52,343 nt of DNA, from assembly GCA_016788065.1 (NCBI GenBank), contig JAEUTI010000002.1, positions 1 to 52,343 on the forward strand, given 5' to 3'. Under the pieces are notes generated by a model. The model saw only the letters and a list, made by a program, of their open reading frames with translations. It did no database searches and had not been told where the DNA came from. This DNA is from Bacteroidia bacterium (lineage in GTDB: Bacteria > Bacteroidota > Bacteroidia > AKYH767-A > OLB10). Numbering within the stretch: the stretch's first letter is position 1; every line of letters begins with the position of its first letter. Below, piece after piece: positions 15,487-24,424 of the stretch. Made by a program: the position numbers and the translations under genes.

Positions 15487-17535
15487 TTACCAGATTTTCA
15501 CTCTTAAACTATCAGGTCTTCTCATGAAATCACCTTCTTTAATATTAAAGGTTTCATAAAACTCAGGCATATTCGATAATGGTCCGATTACCCGATATTT
15601 TGCAGGCGAATGTTCATCGCTTTTTACCTGCGCTGCAAGAGATTCCGGACGCTCATTGATCATCCATGCCAATGCATATCCCAAAAAGAATCTCTGGTCA
15701 GGTGTAAGACCGGCAATCACTTGTTTGTCGATGTATTGTTTTGTTTTTTTGAACGCTTCATAACCCATGATTATTCCACCTAAGTCTGCAATGTTTTCTC
15801 CTTGGGTAAGTTCACCATTTATACGAAGACTGTCAACAGGATTGTATTCGCCATATTGCTGAACAATCATTGCTGTTTTAGCATAAAAACGTGCACTGTC
15901 TTCAGAAGTCCACCAGTTATTCAGGTTTCCTTTTTCATCATACTTGCTTCCCTGATCATCGAAACCATGAGTAATTTCATGTCCGAATGTTGATCCGCCA
16001 ATGATAGAATAAAGAATGGCATCATCAGCCAATACTCTTTCATAACCCGGAACAATGATATTACATCCCGGAACAACGATTTCATTGTTCGAAGGATTGT
16101 AGTAAGCATTGTATGTTTGTGGATACATTTCCCATTCATCCCGGCGCACCGGATTACCAAACTTATTCACCATGTAACGCATAGCCCACTCATTTGCATT
16201 CATCACATTGCGGGCGTAGGAAGAACGATCAATGGTAAGACTACTCATATCTTTCCACTTATCGGGATAACCTACTTTCATCACAATGGTGCTCAATTTA
16301 GCAAGTGCTTTTTCTTTGGTAACATCACTCATCCAATCCAGATTCTTAATACGATCGGCATAAACATCTTTTATAGCACTTCCAATTTCAGTAAGCTTTT
16401 CTTTCGTTCCTTTAGGAAGATATTCATCTACATATACTTGTCCTATTAATTCCCCCAACGCAGAGTTGGTCTGATCGGTAACTCTTTTCCATCTTGGTTT
16501 TGGCTCGGTCACGCCACGTAGGGTGGTGCTGAAAAAGTTAAAATTTTCTTTATAGGTATTATCATCAAGATAGCTTGCAAGGCCGCGAACCAGATGGTAA
16601 CGCAGATAATCTTTCCAAACATCCATCGAAGTTTTTTCCAGCATGGTATTTAATGCTTTCAATACTTCAGGCTGTCCAACAATTACCGTATCAACATCCT
16701 GTAAACCGCATTCCGTGAAGAATGTGTTCCAGTCGAATGCAGGTGTCATTTGTTGCAGTTCAGCAACAGGCATTTTATGATAATTCTCTACTGGGTCACG
16801 GGTATCTTCGCGCTTACGTGATGCTTTTGCAAGCGTCGTTTCTAAATTCATAAATGCGGAGGAACTGCCGGAAGCTTTCTTCTCATCATTACCCATCAAT
16901 TGAAACATGTTTTTTAAATGAACAGGAAATTTCTCGCGAATCTTCAATGCACGTTCATCCGAATCAACATAGTAAGTACGATCAGGTAACGACAATCCAC
17001 CTTGAGAAATAAATATTGCATACTTATCGCTTTGCTTGTCATCCTGTCCCACATAAAAATTAAATAACGGAGCACCAGATACCATGTGAATTTTTGCAAC
17101 AGCTTTTGCTAATGTTGCTTTATCATTGATTGCAGCAATCTGATCCAGTTCAGGCTTAAGTGCGGTCAGCCCAAGTTTATTGTTGTTGATGCTGTCCATA
17201 CCTGAGAAAAACATATCTCCAATTTTTTGTTTAGGACTTCCTTTCGGAGCATCTTTAAGTGCAGCCGATGATTCACAAATCTGACGTACCTGAGCATTAA
17301 TGGTATCGCGAATAAGTTGCCAAAGTCCATTGCTTTGCTCACTTGCAGGAATTGGATTATTCTTAAACCAACCATTGTTGGCAAATAAGAAAAAGTCATC
17401 ACCCGGTTTAATGGTTGAGTCGATGTTGGAAGCTAAAAAATCGGGGCCGACTGTATCATGACCCGAATCTTTTTTCGTTCCGCAGGAAGTTAATACAAAG
17501 GGGATCAGAAGGACTGACCAAAGCAATTTTTTCAT
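15487..17535 (-). CDS. M13 (neprilysin/PepO-type) zinc metalloendopeptidase lipoprotein
   Basis: The start at 17535 (682 residues) gives a lipoprotein signal, MKKLLWSVLLIPFVLTSCG, with lipobox LTSC; a longer start would place eight extra residues before it. The M13 N-terminal domain begins with STIKPGDDFFLFANNGWFK. The catalytic centre is GHEITHGFDDQGSKYD (His519, Glu520, His523), with the third ligand Glu in GENIADLGG and NAYYNPSNNEIVVP upstream. Family members cleave oligopeptides. The protein is probably anchored in the outer membrane or facing the periplasm. It is the first gene of a two-gene unit with the cytochrome. Confidence 0.95.
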   Translation of the reverse strand: MKKLLWSVLLIPFVLTSCGTKKDSGHDTVGPDFLASNIDSTIKPGDDFFLFANNGWFKNNPIPASEQSNGLWQLIRDTINAQVRQICESSAALKDAPKGSPKQKIGDMFFSGMDSINNNKLGLTALKPELDQIAAINDKATLAKAVAKIHMVSGAPLFNFYVGQDDKQSDKYAIFISQGGLSLPDRTYYVDSDERALKIREKFPVHLKNMFQLMGNDEKKASGSSSAFMNLETTLAKASRKREDTRDPVENYHKMPVAELQQMTPAFDWNTFFTECGLQDVDTVIVGQPEVLKALNTMLEKTSMDVWKDYLRYHLVRGLASYLDDNTYKENFNFFSTTLRGVTEPKPRWKRVTDQTNSALGELIGQVYVDEYLPKGTKEKLTEIGSAIKDVYADRIKNLDWMSDVTKEKALAKLSTIVMKVGYPDKWKDMSSLTIDRSSYARNVMNANEWAMRYMVNKFGNPVRRDEWEMYPQTYNAYYNPSNNEIVVPGCNIIVPGYERVLADDAILYSIIGGSTFGHEITHGFDDQGSKYDEKGNLNNWWTSEDSARFYAKTAMIVQQYGEYNPVDSLRINGELTQGENIADLGGIIMGYEAFKKTKQYIDKQVIAGLTPDQRFFLGYALAWMINERPESLAAQVKSDEHSPAKYRVIGPLSNMPEFYETFNIKEGDFMRRPDSLRVKIW

Positions 17536-17674
17536 ATTTCGAAAGGTTTCAAGTGCCAAAAGTAAGCATTATCAGGCAATTATAACCACTTTTAGCTCTG
17601 ATTCGTTTAAACGAAAAAATTTACAACTAATTGTTTAGCAATGCAATAGAGATTATTATCACCAATTCATGGCG

Positions 17675-17706
17675 TTTGGAAAAGTGTGAATAAGCACCTA
17701 ATTTAG
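17675..17706 (+). promoter_or_regulatory. Promoter of the LamG gene
   Basis: TTTG at 17675-17678, a 20-nt spacer and TAATTTAG at 17699-17706 match TAnnTTTG with one mismatch. The ATG is 46 nt further on. Confidence 0.5.
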
Positions 17707-17752
17707 TAGGGATGCTTTTTACTGAAATTTCACAGTACTAAATTTTTAAGAA

Positions 17753-18733
17753 ATGAGAGTTATTGGAATAGCTTTATTGTTATTGCTTCAGGCGAATTTA
17801 GGTGTGCATGCACAAAACTTGAATCTCGGTCTGGTTGCCTGTTATCCTTTTTATGGCAATGCAAATGATGAAACCGGAAATGGACATAATGGCACCGTTT
17901 ACGGACCAATTTTAGTTAATGACCGCTTTGGACAACCAAATGGTGCATATCAATTCGACGGCATGGATGATTACATTGATATTGGCTTTTATGGAAATAT
18001 GAGTCAGTCGAATTCATTTTCATTGAGTGCCTGGATTCAACCTAAACAGGTGAAGACACAAACGTTATTTATGATGATGCCAGATGATTTTTATGATCGT
18101 TTAAATTGTATGGCATTTTATTCTCATAATGGTGTATCCACAACAGTACTTGATCATGGAGATTGCACAACAGGAGGCCGTTTATTTATGATGGGAACTC
18201 CATTTTCGAACGCATGGCAACATTGGATTTATACGGTAGATATCCTAAACGGCATGCGGGTTTATCTGAATGGTTCATTATTGTATTCTGTGTTAACCAG
18301 CTCCTCCATTATAAATCGACAACGAAGTGTTTGGATTGGTGGCGGAATAGATGTTGCTTCTGCACCATTTTATTTTGATGGAGTTATTGATGATATGCGG
18401 GTTTATGACCGGGCTTTATCGCCAAATGAAGTTCAGATTTTATACGGAACGGAGTTACTTTGCATGCCAAGCGGTTTTGCTGAAGCAACTAATCAAAAAC
18501 CGCCTTTTGAGGTGCGGACCTATAACGGTAAAGTATATGTGAAAATGAATGAGGATGCAACCAGTTCATCACTTAAGATTATGAACAGCAGCGGACAAAC
18601 TTTGCTGGAAGACAAATATATTTTACCGGGAACAACCAAAGAGTATGATGCAGCTTCTTTTGGAACGGGAATGCTGATTTATGCCATGCAAAGCACAGCT
18701 CGTTTATTTACCGGTAAATTGATCAATTTTTAG
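17753..18733 (+). CDS. LamG/concanavalin-like secreted protein with T9SS-type tail
   Basis: The 326-residue protein has a signal peptide (MRVIGIALLLLLQANLGVHAQ), then a LamG-type jelly roll (about 25-232): LVACYPFYGNANDETGNGHN, YQFDGMDDYIDIG, FSLSAWIQPK, WIYTVDILNGMRVYLNG and DGVIDDMRVYDRALSPNEVQ. These are classic LamG/pentraxin-like motifs of carbohydrate- or surface-binding modules. The last 75 residues (SSLKIMNSSGQTLLEDKY ... GMLIYAMQS) look like a T9SS sorting domain, though without a clear PNP entry motif. It converges on MsrB with a gap of only 7 nt. Confidence 0.85.
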   Translation: MRVIGIALLLLLQANLGVHAQNLNLGLVACYPFYGNANDETGNGHNGTVYGPILVNDRFGQPNGAYQFDGMDDYIDIGFYGNMSQSNSFSLSAWIQPKQVKTQTLFMMMPDDFYDRLNCMAFYSHNGVSTTVLDHGDCTTGGRLFMMGTPFSNAWQHWIYTVDILNGMRVYLNGSLLYSVLTSSSIINRQRSVWIGGGIDVASAPFYFDGVIDDMRVYDRALSPNEVQILYGTELLCMPSGFAEATNQKPPFEVRTYNGKVYVKMNEDATSSSLKIMNSSGQTLLEDKYILPGTTKEYDAASFGTGMLIYAMQSTARLFTGKLINF

Positions 18734-18740
18734 AATCGAT

Positions 18741-19280
18741 TTATTTGGTTTCGGGTTCGAAATCAAGCATAATGGAATTCATACAAAACCTTTTCCCGGT
18801 AGGAGGTGGACCATCATCAAAGATATGCCCCAGGTGGCCATCGCATCGTCCGCAAAGCACTTCGATTCGTCGCATCCCATAAGAATTATCGCTTTCATAG
18901 CGAACACTGGTTGGCCGCAATGATTCATAAAAACTTGGCCATCCGCAGGAGCTCGCAAATTTGCTGTCTGATTTAAATAAAGCATTTCCACATGCTGCAC
19001 AATAGTAGTTACCTAAACCTTCAAAATCCCAAAACTTCCCTGTAAAGGCACGTTCAGTCCCTTTATTTCTGGCTATATGGTAAACATCGTCAGGCAATAC
19101 TTTTTGCCATTCTGCATCAGTAAGCTCTAATTTGGTAGTGTCGGTGCGTGAATAATATGGGTTGCCCGTTTTTGATGAATTCATAGTGGAATCAGGTGAA
19201 TTAATTATTTCGTTGGAAGCTATTGGTTGTTGACAACTCAAAATTAAAAGAAGAGAAGTGATAAATAACATGGATTTCAT
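18741..19280 (-). CDS. msrB: Peptide-methionine (R)-S-oxide reductase MsrB, lipoprotein
   Basis: The 179-residue protein starts with a lipoprotein signal (lipobox LILSC, Cys16), so it acts in the cell envelope. The MsrB fold is complete: zinc ligands Cys94/Cys97 (YYCAACGNALF) and Cys143/Cys146 (VLCGRCDGHLGHIF), catalytic Cys166 in GKRFCMNSIML and resolving Cys112 in SSCGWPSF. It reduces methionine-R-sulfoxide in oxidised envelope proteins. It starts 39 nt after the stop of the glycosidase-like gene, so it could be the last gene of the long operon or a separate unit. No terminator separates it from the convergent LamG gene. Confidence 0.96.
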   Translation of the reverse strand: MKSMLFITSLLLILSCQQPIASNEIINSPDSTMNSSKTGNPYYSRTDTTKLELTDAEWQKVLPDDVYHIARNKGTERAFTGKFWDFEGLGNYYCAACGNALFKSDSKFASSCGWPSFYESLRPTSVRYESDNSYGMRRIEVLCGRCDGHLGHIFDDGPPPTGKRFCMNSIMLDFEPETK

Positions 19281-19319
19281 TGAATTTATATAACAATTTT
19301 AAACTGGCAAAGTTTTCGG

Positions 19320-20681
19320 CTATAGCCGGATGAAGGATTTTTCAACTGTTTGGTTCCGGTTTGAAATTCTTATGAGGTAGTTACCGGCAGGCAGGTTGGA
19401 TGTATCAATGATGAAATTTTCATTTTCGATTTCACTTAAAGTATAAACCTCTTGTCCATGAATATTCATAATCTGGAGTTCCCCATTTAGAAAAGCAGGG
19501 AGAATCGCAACATTTAGGTGGTTATTACAAGGAACCGGATGCAATGCTACATCGTGATCGGAAACCGACAGGTCAGCAACAGAACTCGTACATAGTAATG
19601 GCAGCTGATTAAACCCCCGTACTTTTGCTTCACACCTTAATGCTGCCAATGCAGGTTTGTCGATGCCGTTTCCATTCCATTCACACAATCCTATTGAACC
19701 CAGAAATCCGGCGAAACCGGGATCGTTCAAACCATAGTAATTGAGGAAATAATTTACCGCAGCAGTATCAAGATCATGCATCCAGGTGAAATCAATCATT
19801 TTTATCTGAGTTGCATAAGTATCCCACAAATTAAATGTTTGATAAATAAATTGTTCTTGTAAAAAAGGTGTGCTTCCACAAGCTGCTGATGAAGGGAAAC
19901 CGTATTGATAAAAACAAATAGGCTTCGAAGGATAAGCACTTGTTATTAAGTTGAAATCGTTCTGTAATGCACTGAACGGTTTTACCTGAAAGTTCCCATC
20001 AATAGCATAATAAGAAACCCCTATATTATCGCATGCTTGATTTATTTGTTGCATGTAAACTGATGAAGTGCCTGAAGTTAATCCCGAAAAAGTAGCTTCA
20101 CAAGCTACAGGAACAGTGGGCCATAATATTTTTGCATGAGCGGAAACTGCTGCGAAGAAGTTTGTAAACTGTTGCCATTTCACTGTATCAGTTCCCAGAT
20201 ATACGTCCATTTCTGAGCCTATAACAAGGGAGCTGAGTTGTAATTGAGTTAAATTATTATGAATGCTATCAAGCAATGCGTTGAATCGTGCTATAACAGA
20301 AGAGTGATCAAGTGGTAAAGGAACGAGATCAGCCGGCACTTCCAGAACATTGGTGTGAATGGGCGTTATGGTGAGGTCGATTGAAACACCGGTTGCAGGA
20401 TAATAGATGTTCGCAATTTGCAACAATGTAAAATCATATTGTAACGGAGAATTTTCTAATGTCGTCCAGTTAAAATATAGGCCCGTTTGAGTCATCCCCA
20501 ACTCTTCGCCAATTGCAAATGTAGAATCGTAATTGAACGAACCATTTTCAGGCATCGTGCTAACATCAACAGCAATAATATTGGTTGTTGGATTAACTTG
20601 AGCAAAAACAGTTCCGGTGCCGACAATTTGAAGAAATGTCCGTAAAGCCAATAACAGAATTTTAGAATGATTGTAAATCAA
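19320..20681 (-). CDS. Glycoside-hydrolase-like (TIM barrel) T9SS protein, possibly nucleophile-less
   Basis: The 453-residue protein has an N-terminal signal region ending VFAQ (residue 28). The body follows a clan-A glycosidase layout: GLYFNWTTLEN, then LVIGSEMDVYLG (candidate acid/base Glu157), and KPICFYQYGFPSSAACGS, where related enzymes usually have an LQEVGYPS-type strand with the catalytic Glu. Here that place appears to be Gln259, so the enzyme may be inactive or use another residue. A T9SS sorting domain closes it (ALHPVPCNNHLNV ... LPAGNYLIRISNRNQ). Its start overlaps the upstream LysE-type gene by 4 nt. The family assignment is by eye only. Confidence 0.7.
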   Translation of the reverse strand: MIYNHSKILLLALRTFLQIVGTGTVFAQVNPTTNIIAVDVSTMPENGSFNYDSTFAIGEELGMTQTGLYFNWTTLENSPLQYDFTLLQIANIYYPATGVSIDLTITPIHTNVLEVPADLVPLPLDHSSVIARFNALLDSIHNNLTQLQLSSLVIGSEMDVYLGTDTVKWQQFTNFFAAVSAHAKILWPTVPVACEATFSGLTSGTSSVYMQQINQACDNIGVSYYAIDGNFQVKPFSALQNDFNLITSAYPSKPICFYQYGFPSSAACGSTPFLQEQFIYQTFNLWDTYATQIKMIDFTWMHDLDTAAVNYFLNYYGLNDPGFAGFLGSIGLCEWNGNGIDKPALAALRCEAKVRGFNQLPLLCTSSVADLSVSDHDVALHPVPCNNHLNVAILPAFLNGELQIMNIHGQEVYTLSEIENENFIIDTSNLPAGNYLIRISNRNQTVEKSFIRL

Positions 20682-21340
20682 GGATAATTAATTTTTGCTT
20701 TGGTGAAGAAGGATCTTAATTGCCAAATTGCAACAAGAAGTAATGTAATCGGCAGTATTCTTTGAAACAGGAAGGTTGTTGATAGGGTGAACCATTTTGT
20801 TAACATTGTAGTTGCAAATATAAAACATAACATCGCAAAAAATGTGCCTGTAATTGCACTTGCGATAAATATTAATTGCTCACTGTTCTGACTTTTCTTA
20901 CTAAGTGTCCCTGAATTTATCAGCACCAGATTCCATCCGGTCCAGAACGGTATCTGAACTATATTCAATAGCCCTGACAGTAATCCGGTGGCCAACAGCG
21001 ATATGATTCCGATACTCATCATATCTGATTCCGAAATTCCTCCCTCCGCTTGCGGAATAAACCAATACCATCCCGCAAGGAAAACCAGAAAAAGTAACGA
21101 AATGATTTTGACAATTTTTAACCAGTTCTTATGTTGCTGTATCCATTCAGCGCATTTTAAAGTTACAGCAATTACTGCAGCCTCAATAATCAATACTCCT
21201 CCGATAAATGTGAGCGTACCTGTTAATGTTCCACTCATATAAATTTGAGTGGCAAACACGTTTAATACACCAACCGGCAAGCTTCCCAAAAAGCTAATTG
21301 TAAATGCAGTTAATGCAAGTTTAAAGCCGCCTTTTTTCAT
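20678..21340 (-). CDS. LysE/RhtB-type amino-acid exporter-like membrane protein
   Basis: The 220-residue protein has about six membrane segments. The N-terminal signature ISFLGSLPVGVLNVFATQIY resembles the LysE family entry GxxPGPxxxx, with Val in place of the second Pro. Family members export amino acids or small derivatives through the inner membrane. The gene sits between an ATP-grasp ligase-like gene (4-nt overlap upstream) and the T9SS protein (4-nt overlap downstream). This context suggests export of a small molecule made by the ligase, but that is inference. It could also be a distant LysE-fold protein with another substrate. Confidence 0.75.
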   Translation of the reverse strand: MKKGGFKLALTAFTISFLGSLPVGVLNVFATQIYMSGTLTGTLTFIGGVLIIEAAVIAVTLKCAEWIQQHKNWLKIVKIISLLFLVFLAGWYWFIPQAEGGISESDMMSIGIISLLATGLLSGLLNIVQIPFWTGWNLVLINSGTLSKKSQNSEQLIFIASAITGTFFAMLCFIFATTMLTKWFTLSTTFLFQRILPITLLLVAIWQLRSFFTKAKINYP

Positions 21341-22386
21341 GATACCGATTTTAAAAGTTGTACATGGCGTTTATTGGCTTGCAACATACGAATACCTTCC
21401 ATTGTTGTAAGTGCACGACAACCTGACAAGCGATTCTGTTTACTTATCTGATATAAATAATTTAGGTGGCGGGTGATTTCCTGCCATGCATACCAAATGG
21501 AATGTTTGGGATCATAAATATGCGTTGGTTCACTGCCGGCACCATTCAGTTCTATGATAGAAAAATTTCTTCCTTCTTTTAATTCATGTGGATGTTGGTA
21601 TTTTATATCCATCCTGCCAAAGTAAAAGCCCGGGATTTGCTTACACAAGGTATCAATGGTATTCGAAAGCTGTTCGGTAATAGCAGATGAATCGTCTATA
21701 AATTTGGCGCCACGACAGTGATTCCCAAAGGGCACCAGCAATTTATTTTCTCCCTTGGCGGGGATGGTCTCTATTTCATGACCAATAATTTTTTCTATTG
21801 CATCCAGTTGAAAATGAAAACGTGGATTTGCAATTATCAATTCCCGGATAGTTGACTTACCATCTCCTGTTACCGCAAGTAATTCTTTACTGACTATTCC
21901 TGTAATCTTTCCTTTATCAGTCCCCGGAATACGCACATAAAAAATTCCGCACTCATAAGGATAGCTGATATATTCCTGAACCATAAAATCGACCGGCATC
22001 TGTGCAGCATAATTGCGCAGCGATTCGATGTCTTCGAGTTTTTTGATAGCCATTCCTCGCATGCCAATATCAGGTTTCACTATCATTGGGAATGAGATTT
22101 TATTTGCTGCGTTCCGGCAATTTTCTTCGACTGATATTGCTTTATTCCAATAATATGTTTTCGGATAGTATTGTGCAGGAATCAAATCATAAATTTGTTT
22201 TTTAGATTCCATCAAAAATCCACCATTGGTGATGGTAGGATTGGAAGCTGTCCCGAAAAAAAATGATCGGGAACGAAATGCGTAATACATCCACACCAGG
22301 TAAATAGGTAAATATACTATTCCAAAAGGCCAGTATTCCCAATGAAATAGCTGATGCAGCTTTAATTTCAGTGAATGTGCACTCAT
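21337..22386 (-). CDS. ATP-grasp ligase-like protein
   Basis: The 349-residue protein has an amphipathic or membrane-touching N-terminus (about 16-36; YWPFGIVYLPIYLVWMYYAF). The ATP-grasp core follows: FPMIVKPDIGMRGMAI (Lys in the first ATP-binding strand), MVQEYI, GDGKSTIRELI, FGRMDIKY and FSIIELNGAGSEPTHIYDP (metal and phosphate ligands Glu and Asn). The GDGKST motif and the final strand resemble D-Ala-D-Ala-ligase-like and cyanophycin-synthetase-like enzymes, which join a carboxylate to an amine via an acyl-phosphate. The substrate is unknown. Both ends overlap neighbours by 4 nt (stop and start ATGA type), so translation is coupled. Confidence 0.8.
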   Translation of the reverse strand: MSAHSLKLKLHQLFHWEYWPFGIVYLPIYLVWMYYAFRSRSFFFGTASNPTITNGGFLMESKKQIYDLIPAQYYPKTYYWNKAISVEENCRNAANKISFPMIVKPDIGMRGMAIKKLEDIESLRNYAAQMPVDFMVQEYISYPYECGIFYVRIPGTDKGKITGIVSKELLAVTGDGKSTIRELIIANPRFHFQLDAIEKIIGHEIETIPAKGENKLLVPFGNHCRGAKFIDDSSAITEQLSNTIDTLCKQIPGFYFGRMDIKYQHPHELKEGRNFSIIELNGAGSEPTHIYDPKHSIWYAWQEITRHLNYLYQISKQNRLSGCRALTTMEGIRMLQANKRHVQLLKSVS

Positions 22387-23093
22387 ACAATCAGCAACGA
22401 GTTCGTATAGGCATTTGAAGTGAGCAAATCATCGTGGTGTAATTCCACTTTGTTATTTTCGATAACTGCTTGTGTGATGCTTTGTGTCAGCACCAAATTA
22501 TCACGGTTAATGACGAGTCCGTTCTTAGGATCATTTCCTTTTGTGTATTTATGAAATTCACGCAACTGCTGAGGTGTTGCATCCGGAAATTCATTTAGGA
22601 AGGTATTAAACCATTTTGCCCGTGCTTGTCTTATCTCTTTTGTATAAAGCGTTGCGGATGACCAAATGTAATTTGTTGTTTCATCCAATGATACCATATC
22701 TTTTGAAATCTCATCCCAACGCAACTGAAAAGCTTGTTGTCCCTGTGTCAGCACAACTGTAAATGGTTCTACACCATTCAAATCTATTTTGAGCCATTCG
22801 TTTAGTGGAGAAGGCGCAGCCAGCAGGTTCAACAAAATTATTCCGCGACTTATTCGGTATGATGACTTTATAGCATGGGGCTTATCGGCACCATTGAGTA
22901 ATACCCCAACATTAGAACCATCATCAACTACAAACCAGCTTCCACCTGCAAGGGGGTCTTTTGGAAAAAGTAATTTCTTATTTCCAACCAATTGCATCTC
23001 CGGTTTATGAGATGCCGGCCGCGATTTTCTTTCATCACGGTTGGAAGTAATTATTATTTTCCCTTCGTTTCTAACTAATGTTACTGTGCACAT
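22383..23093 (-). CDS. NRDE/TANGO2-family protein
   Basis: I chose the ATG at 23093 (236 residues). It gives the family's invariant N-terminus MCTVTLVRN with Cys2, the possible nucleophile after Met removal, and the signature TSNRDERKSRPAS. A longer in-frame start exists but adds an unrelated 36 residues. Further motifs are LFPKDPLAGGSWFVVDDGSN and GVLLNGADKPH. NRDE proteins have an Ntn-hydrolase-like fold; their eukaryotic relative TANGO2 has been linked to haem handling. The bacterial substrate is not known. The 5' end overlaps the DinB gene by 13 nt and the 3' end overlaps the ATP-grasp gene by 4 nt. Confidence 0.88.
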   Translation of the reverse strand: MCTVTLVRNEGKIIITSNRDERKSRPASHKPEMQLVGNKKLLFPKDPLAGGSWFVVDDGSNVGVLLNGADKPHAIKSSYRISRGIILLNLLAAPSPLNEWLKIDLNGVEPFTVVLTQGQQAFQLRWDEISKDMVSLDETTNYIWSSATLYTKEIRQARAKWFNTFLNEFPDATPQQLREFHKYTKGNDPKNGLVINRDNLVLTQSITQAVIENNKVELHHDDLLTSNAYTNSLLIV

Positions 23094-23572
23094 TGATTGC
23101 GATATATTAAAGTTGAAGGTGCAACTCCAAAGTTGGAAGGTAATTGTAATCTGGTTAGCTTGTAAACAGCTACCCGAATGAGAGCCTGATGATGAATACA
23201 ATGCTCGAGATTATATAACAGCTCCCGGGTAAAATTGGTTTCAATAGTAGTATTTCCTTCCCCATGATCAAACTTCATAGTCAAAGGTTTTTCAGGAAGT
23301 TCAATTTCGTTACAGATCCTGTTGATACAAAAGATAGCCATTTCAGGATCTGTTTCGATGAGTTTATTGCGTGCTCTTAAATCATAATTTATAGTTCCCG
23401 AAGCATATTGATCTGTTAAGCACTGGAACAACTCAATAATATGTCTGCTGTGCTGACCAATAGTAGCGTTTCCCAGTTCTTCACATCCGGTGGTATACTC
23501 ACCAATTGTAAGTTTCTGTATTAAGTCGGTTAAATCGCTTAATGTTGAACGAGTGTTAGCAACTAAGTTCAT
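23081..23572 (-). CDS. DinB/YfiT-like metal-binding four-helix protein
   Basis: The 163-residue protein fits the DinB-like superfamily. Candidate metal ligands are in ATIGQHSRHIIELFQ on helix 2 and LEHCIHHQALIRVAVYKL on the last helix (the HxxxH/HH pattern). Members act as thiol-dependent metalloenzymes, for example bacillithiol or mycothiol transferases, but the Bacteroidota branch has no assigned reaction. No secretion signal is visible, so it is cytoplasmic. It is spaced 2 nt from DoxX upstream and overlaps NRDE by 13 nt. Confidence 0.82.
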   Translation of the reverse strand: MNLVANTRSTLSDLTDLIQKLTIGEYTTGCEELGNATIGQHSRHIIELFQCLTDQYASGTINYDLRARNKLIETDPEMAIFCINRICNEIELPEKPLTMKFDHGEGNTTIETNFTRELLYNLEHCIHHQALIRVAVYKLTRLQLPSNFGVAPSTLIYRNQCAQ

Positions 23573-23574
23573 AA

Positions 23575-23964
23575 TTATGATTGCTTCTTAACTAATGAGA
23601 TTAATTGTCCCCTGTTTACAAATACGAGAATCGCACAGCATACAAAGGTAATCAAAGCATAGATAAATAGTTGGCCAACGTCATCCATCACCTCAATGCC
23701 CAATATTGTCAGGTGAGACATGATTGCCCCAGCCATAACTCCCGCTCCAATAATTGCACCATAAACAGTTTTTCCCGGGATCACTAATAGAATTCCGGCA
23801 ATCAACTCCATTACACCGGAAAGAATACGACCCCAGGGCTCAACGCCAAGTGTGGAGAATATGTAAACTGATTCGGCACTTGCCGAAAATTTGAAGAATA
23901 GTGTTTGTAACATAATAATTGCCGGAATGATCCGCAAGATCCAAAGTAAAACAGGTGATTTCAT
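23575..23964 (-). CDS. DoxX-family membrane protein
   Basis: The 129-residue protein has four membrane helices with the DoxX pattern: LLWILRIIPAIIMLQTLFFKFSAS (Lys-Phe near the end of helix 1), WGRILSGVMELIAGILLVIPG (Glu in helix 2) and YGAIIGAGVMAGAIMSHLTILG. DoxX proteins are small quinone-type membrane proteins that take part in redox or thiosulfate oxidation in some archaea; in bacteria they often accompany oxidative-stress genes. It lies 1 nt after the YHS gene in the tightly packed operon. Confidence 0.88.
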   Translation of the reverse strand: MKSPVLLWILRIIPAIIMLQTLFFKFSASAESVYIFSTLGVEPWGRILSGVMELIAGILLVIPGKTVYGAIIGAGVMAGAIMSHLTILGIEVMDDVGQLFIYALITFVCCAILVFVNRGQLISLVKKQS

Positions 23965-23965
23965 A

Positions 23966-24424
23966 TTAATAGTATTTTGTCCAGTTTGTGTTTGCTTGTT
24001 TCAGTAAATTTGCTTCGTTTTTATTCCATAGTTTCAATGTATTGTTGAAGTATGCATTGTAGAACAGGTATAATTTTCCATTGATGATTTTAAAAGTTTC
24101 CGGATCAATTTCCACTTTTTCTCCGGTGTTTCCCATCGCGTAAGCACACCACCCACCAAATTCGGGTTCGTATGCTTTGTAGTTTTTCAAAAATAATTCT
24201 TTGTTTTCAGCAGATGAACAGTGGTAAGTAATTCCTGCAGCACGGACCGCAAATGCCGGGTTCCCTTTTATTGCTTTACCCGATTTGAAATAAGCTACCG
24301 GATCATAACCGGATAATGCCAGGCCATTCTCTGTGTTAAAGGCACTTTTTCTTTTTTCTGCATCCTGACCATTTGTTAGCCCTGCAAGGAATAGGAGAGC
24401 AATTAAGAATACTGTTGTTTTCAT
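23966..24424 (-). CDS. Secreted YHS-domain protein
   Basis: The 152-residue protein has a signal peptide (MKTTVFLIALLFLAGLTNG). The YHS-like domain starts at about residue 33 (LALSGYDPVAYFKSGKAIKG). The usual Tyr-His-Ser appears as TYHCSSAENKELF, with Cys in place of Ser directly after the His. YHS domains are thought to bind metals such as copper, nickel or haem-related iron; here the His-Cys pair could be a ligand. The protein is probably periplasmic. Its ATG overlaps the stop of the beta-barrel gene by 4 nt and DoxX follows after 1 nt. Confidence 0.88.
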   Translation of the reverse strand: MKTTVFLIALLFLAGLTNGQDAEKRKSAFNTENGLALSGYDPVAYFKSGKAIKGNPAFAVRAAGITYHCSSAENKELFLKNYKAYEPEFGGWCAYAMGNTGEKVEIDPETFKIINGKLYLFYNAYFNNTLKLWNKNEANLLKQANTNWTKYY

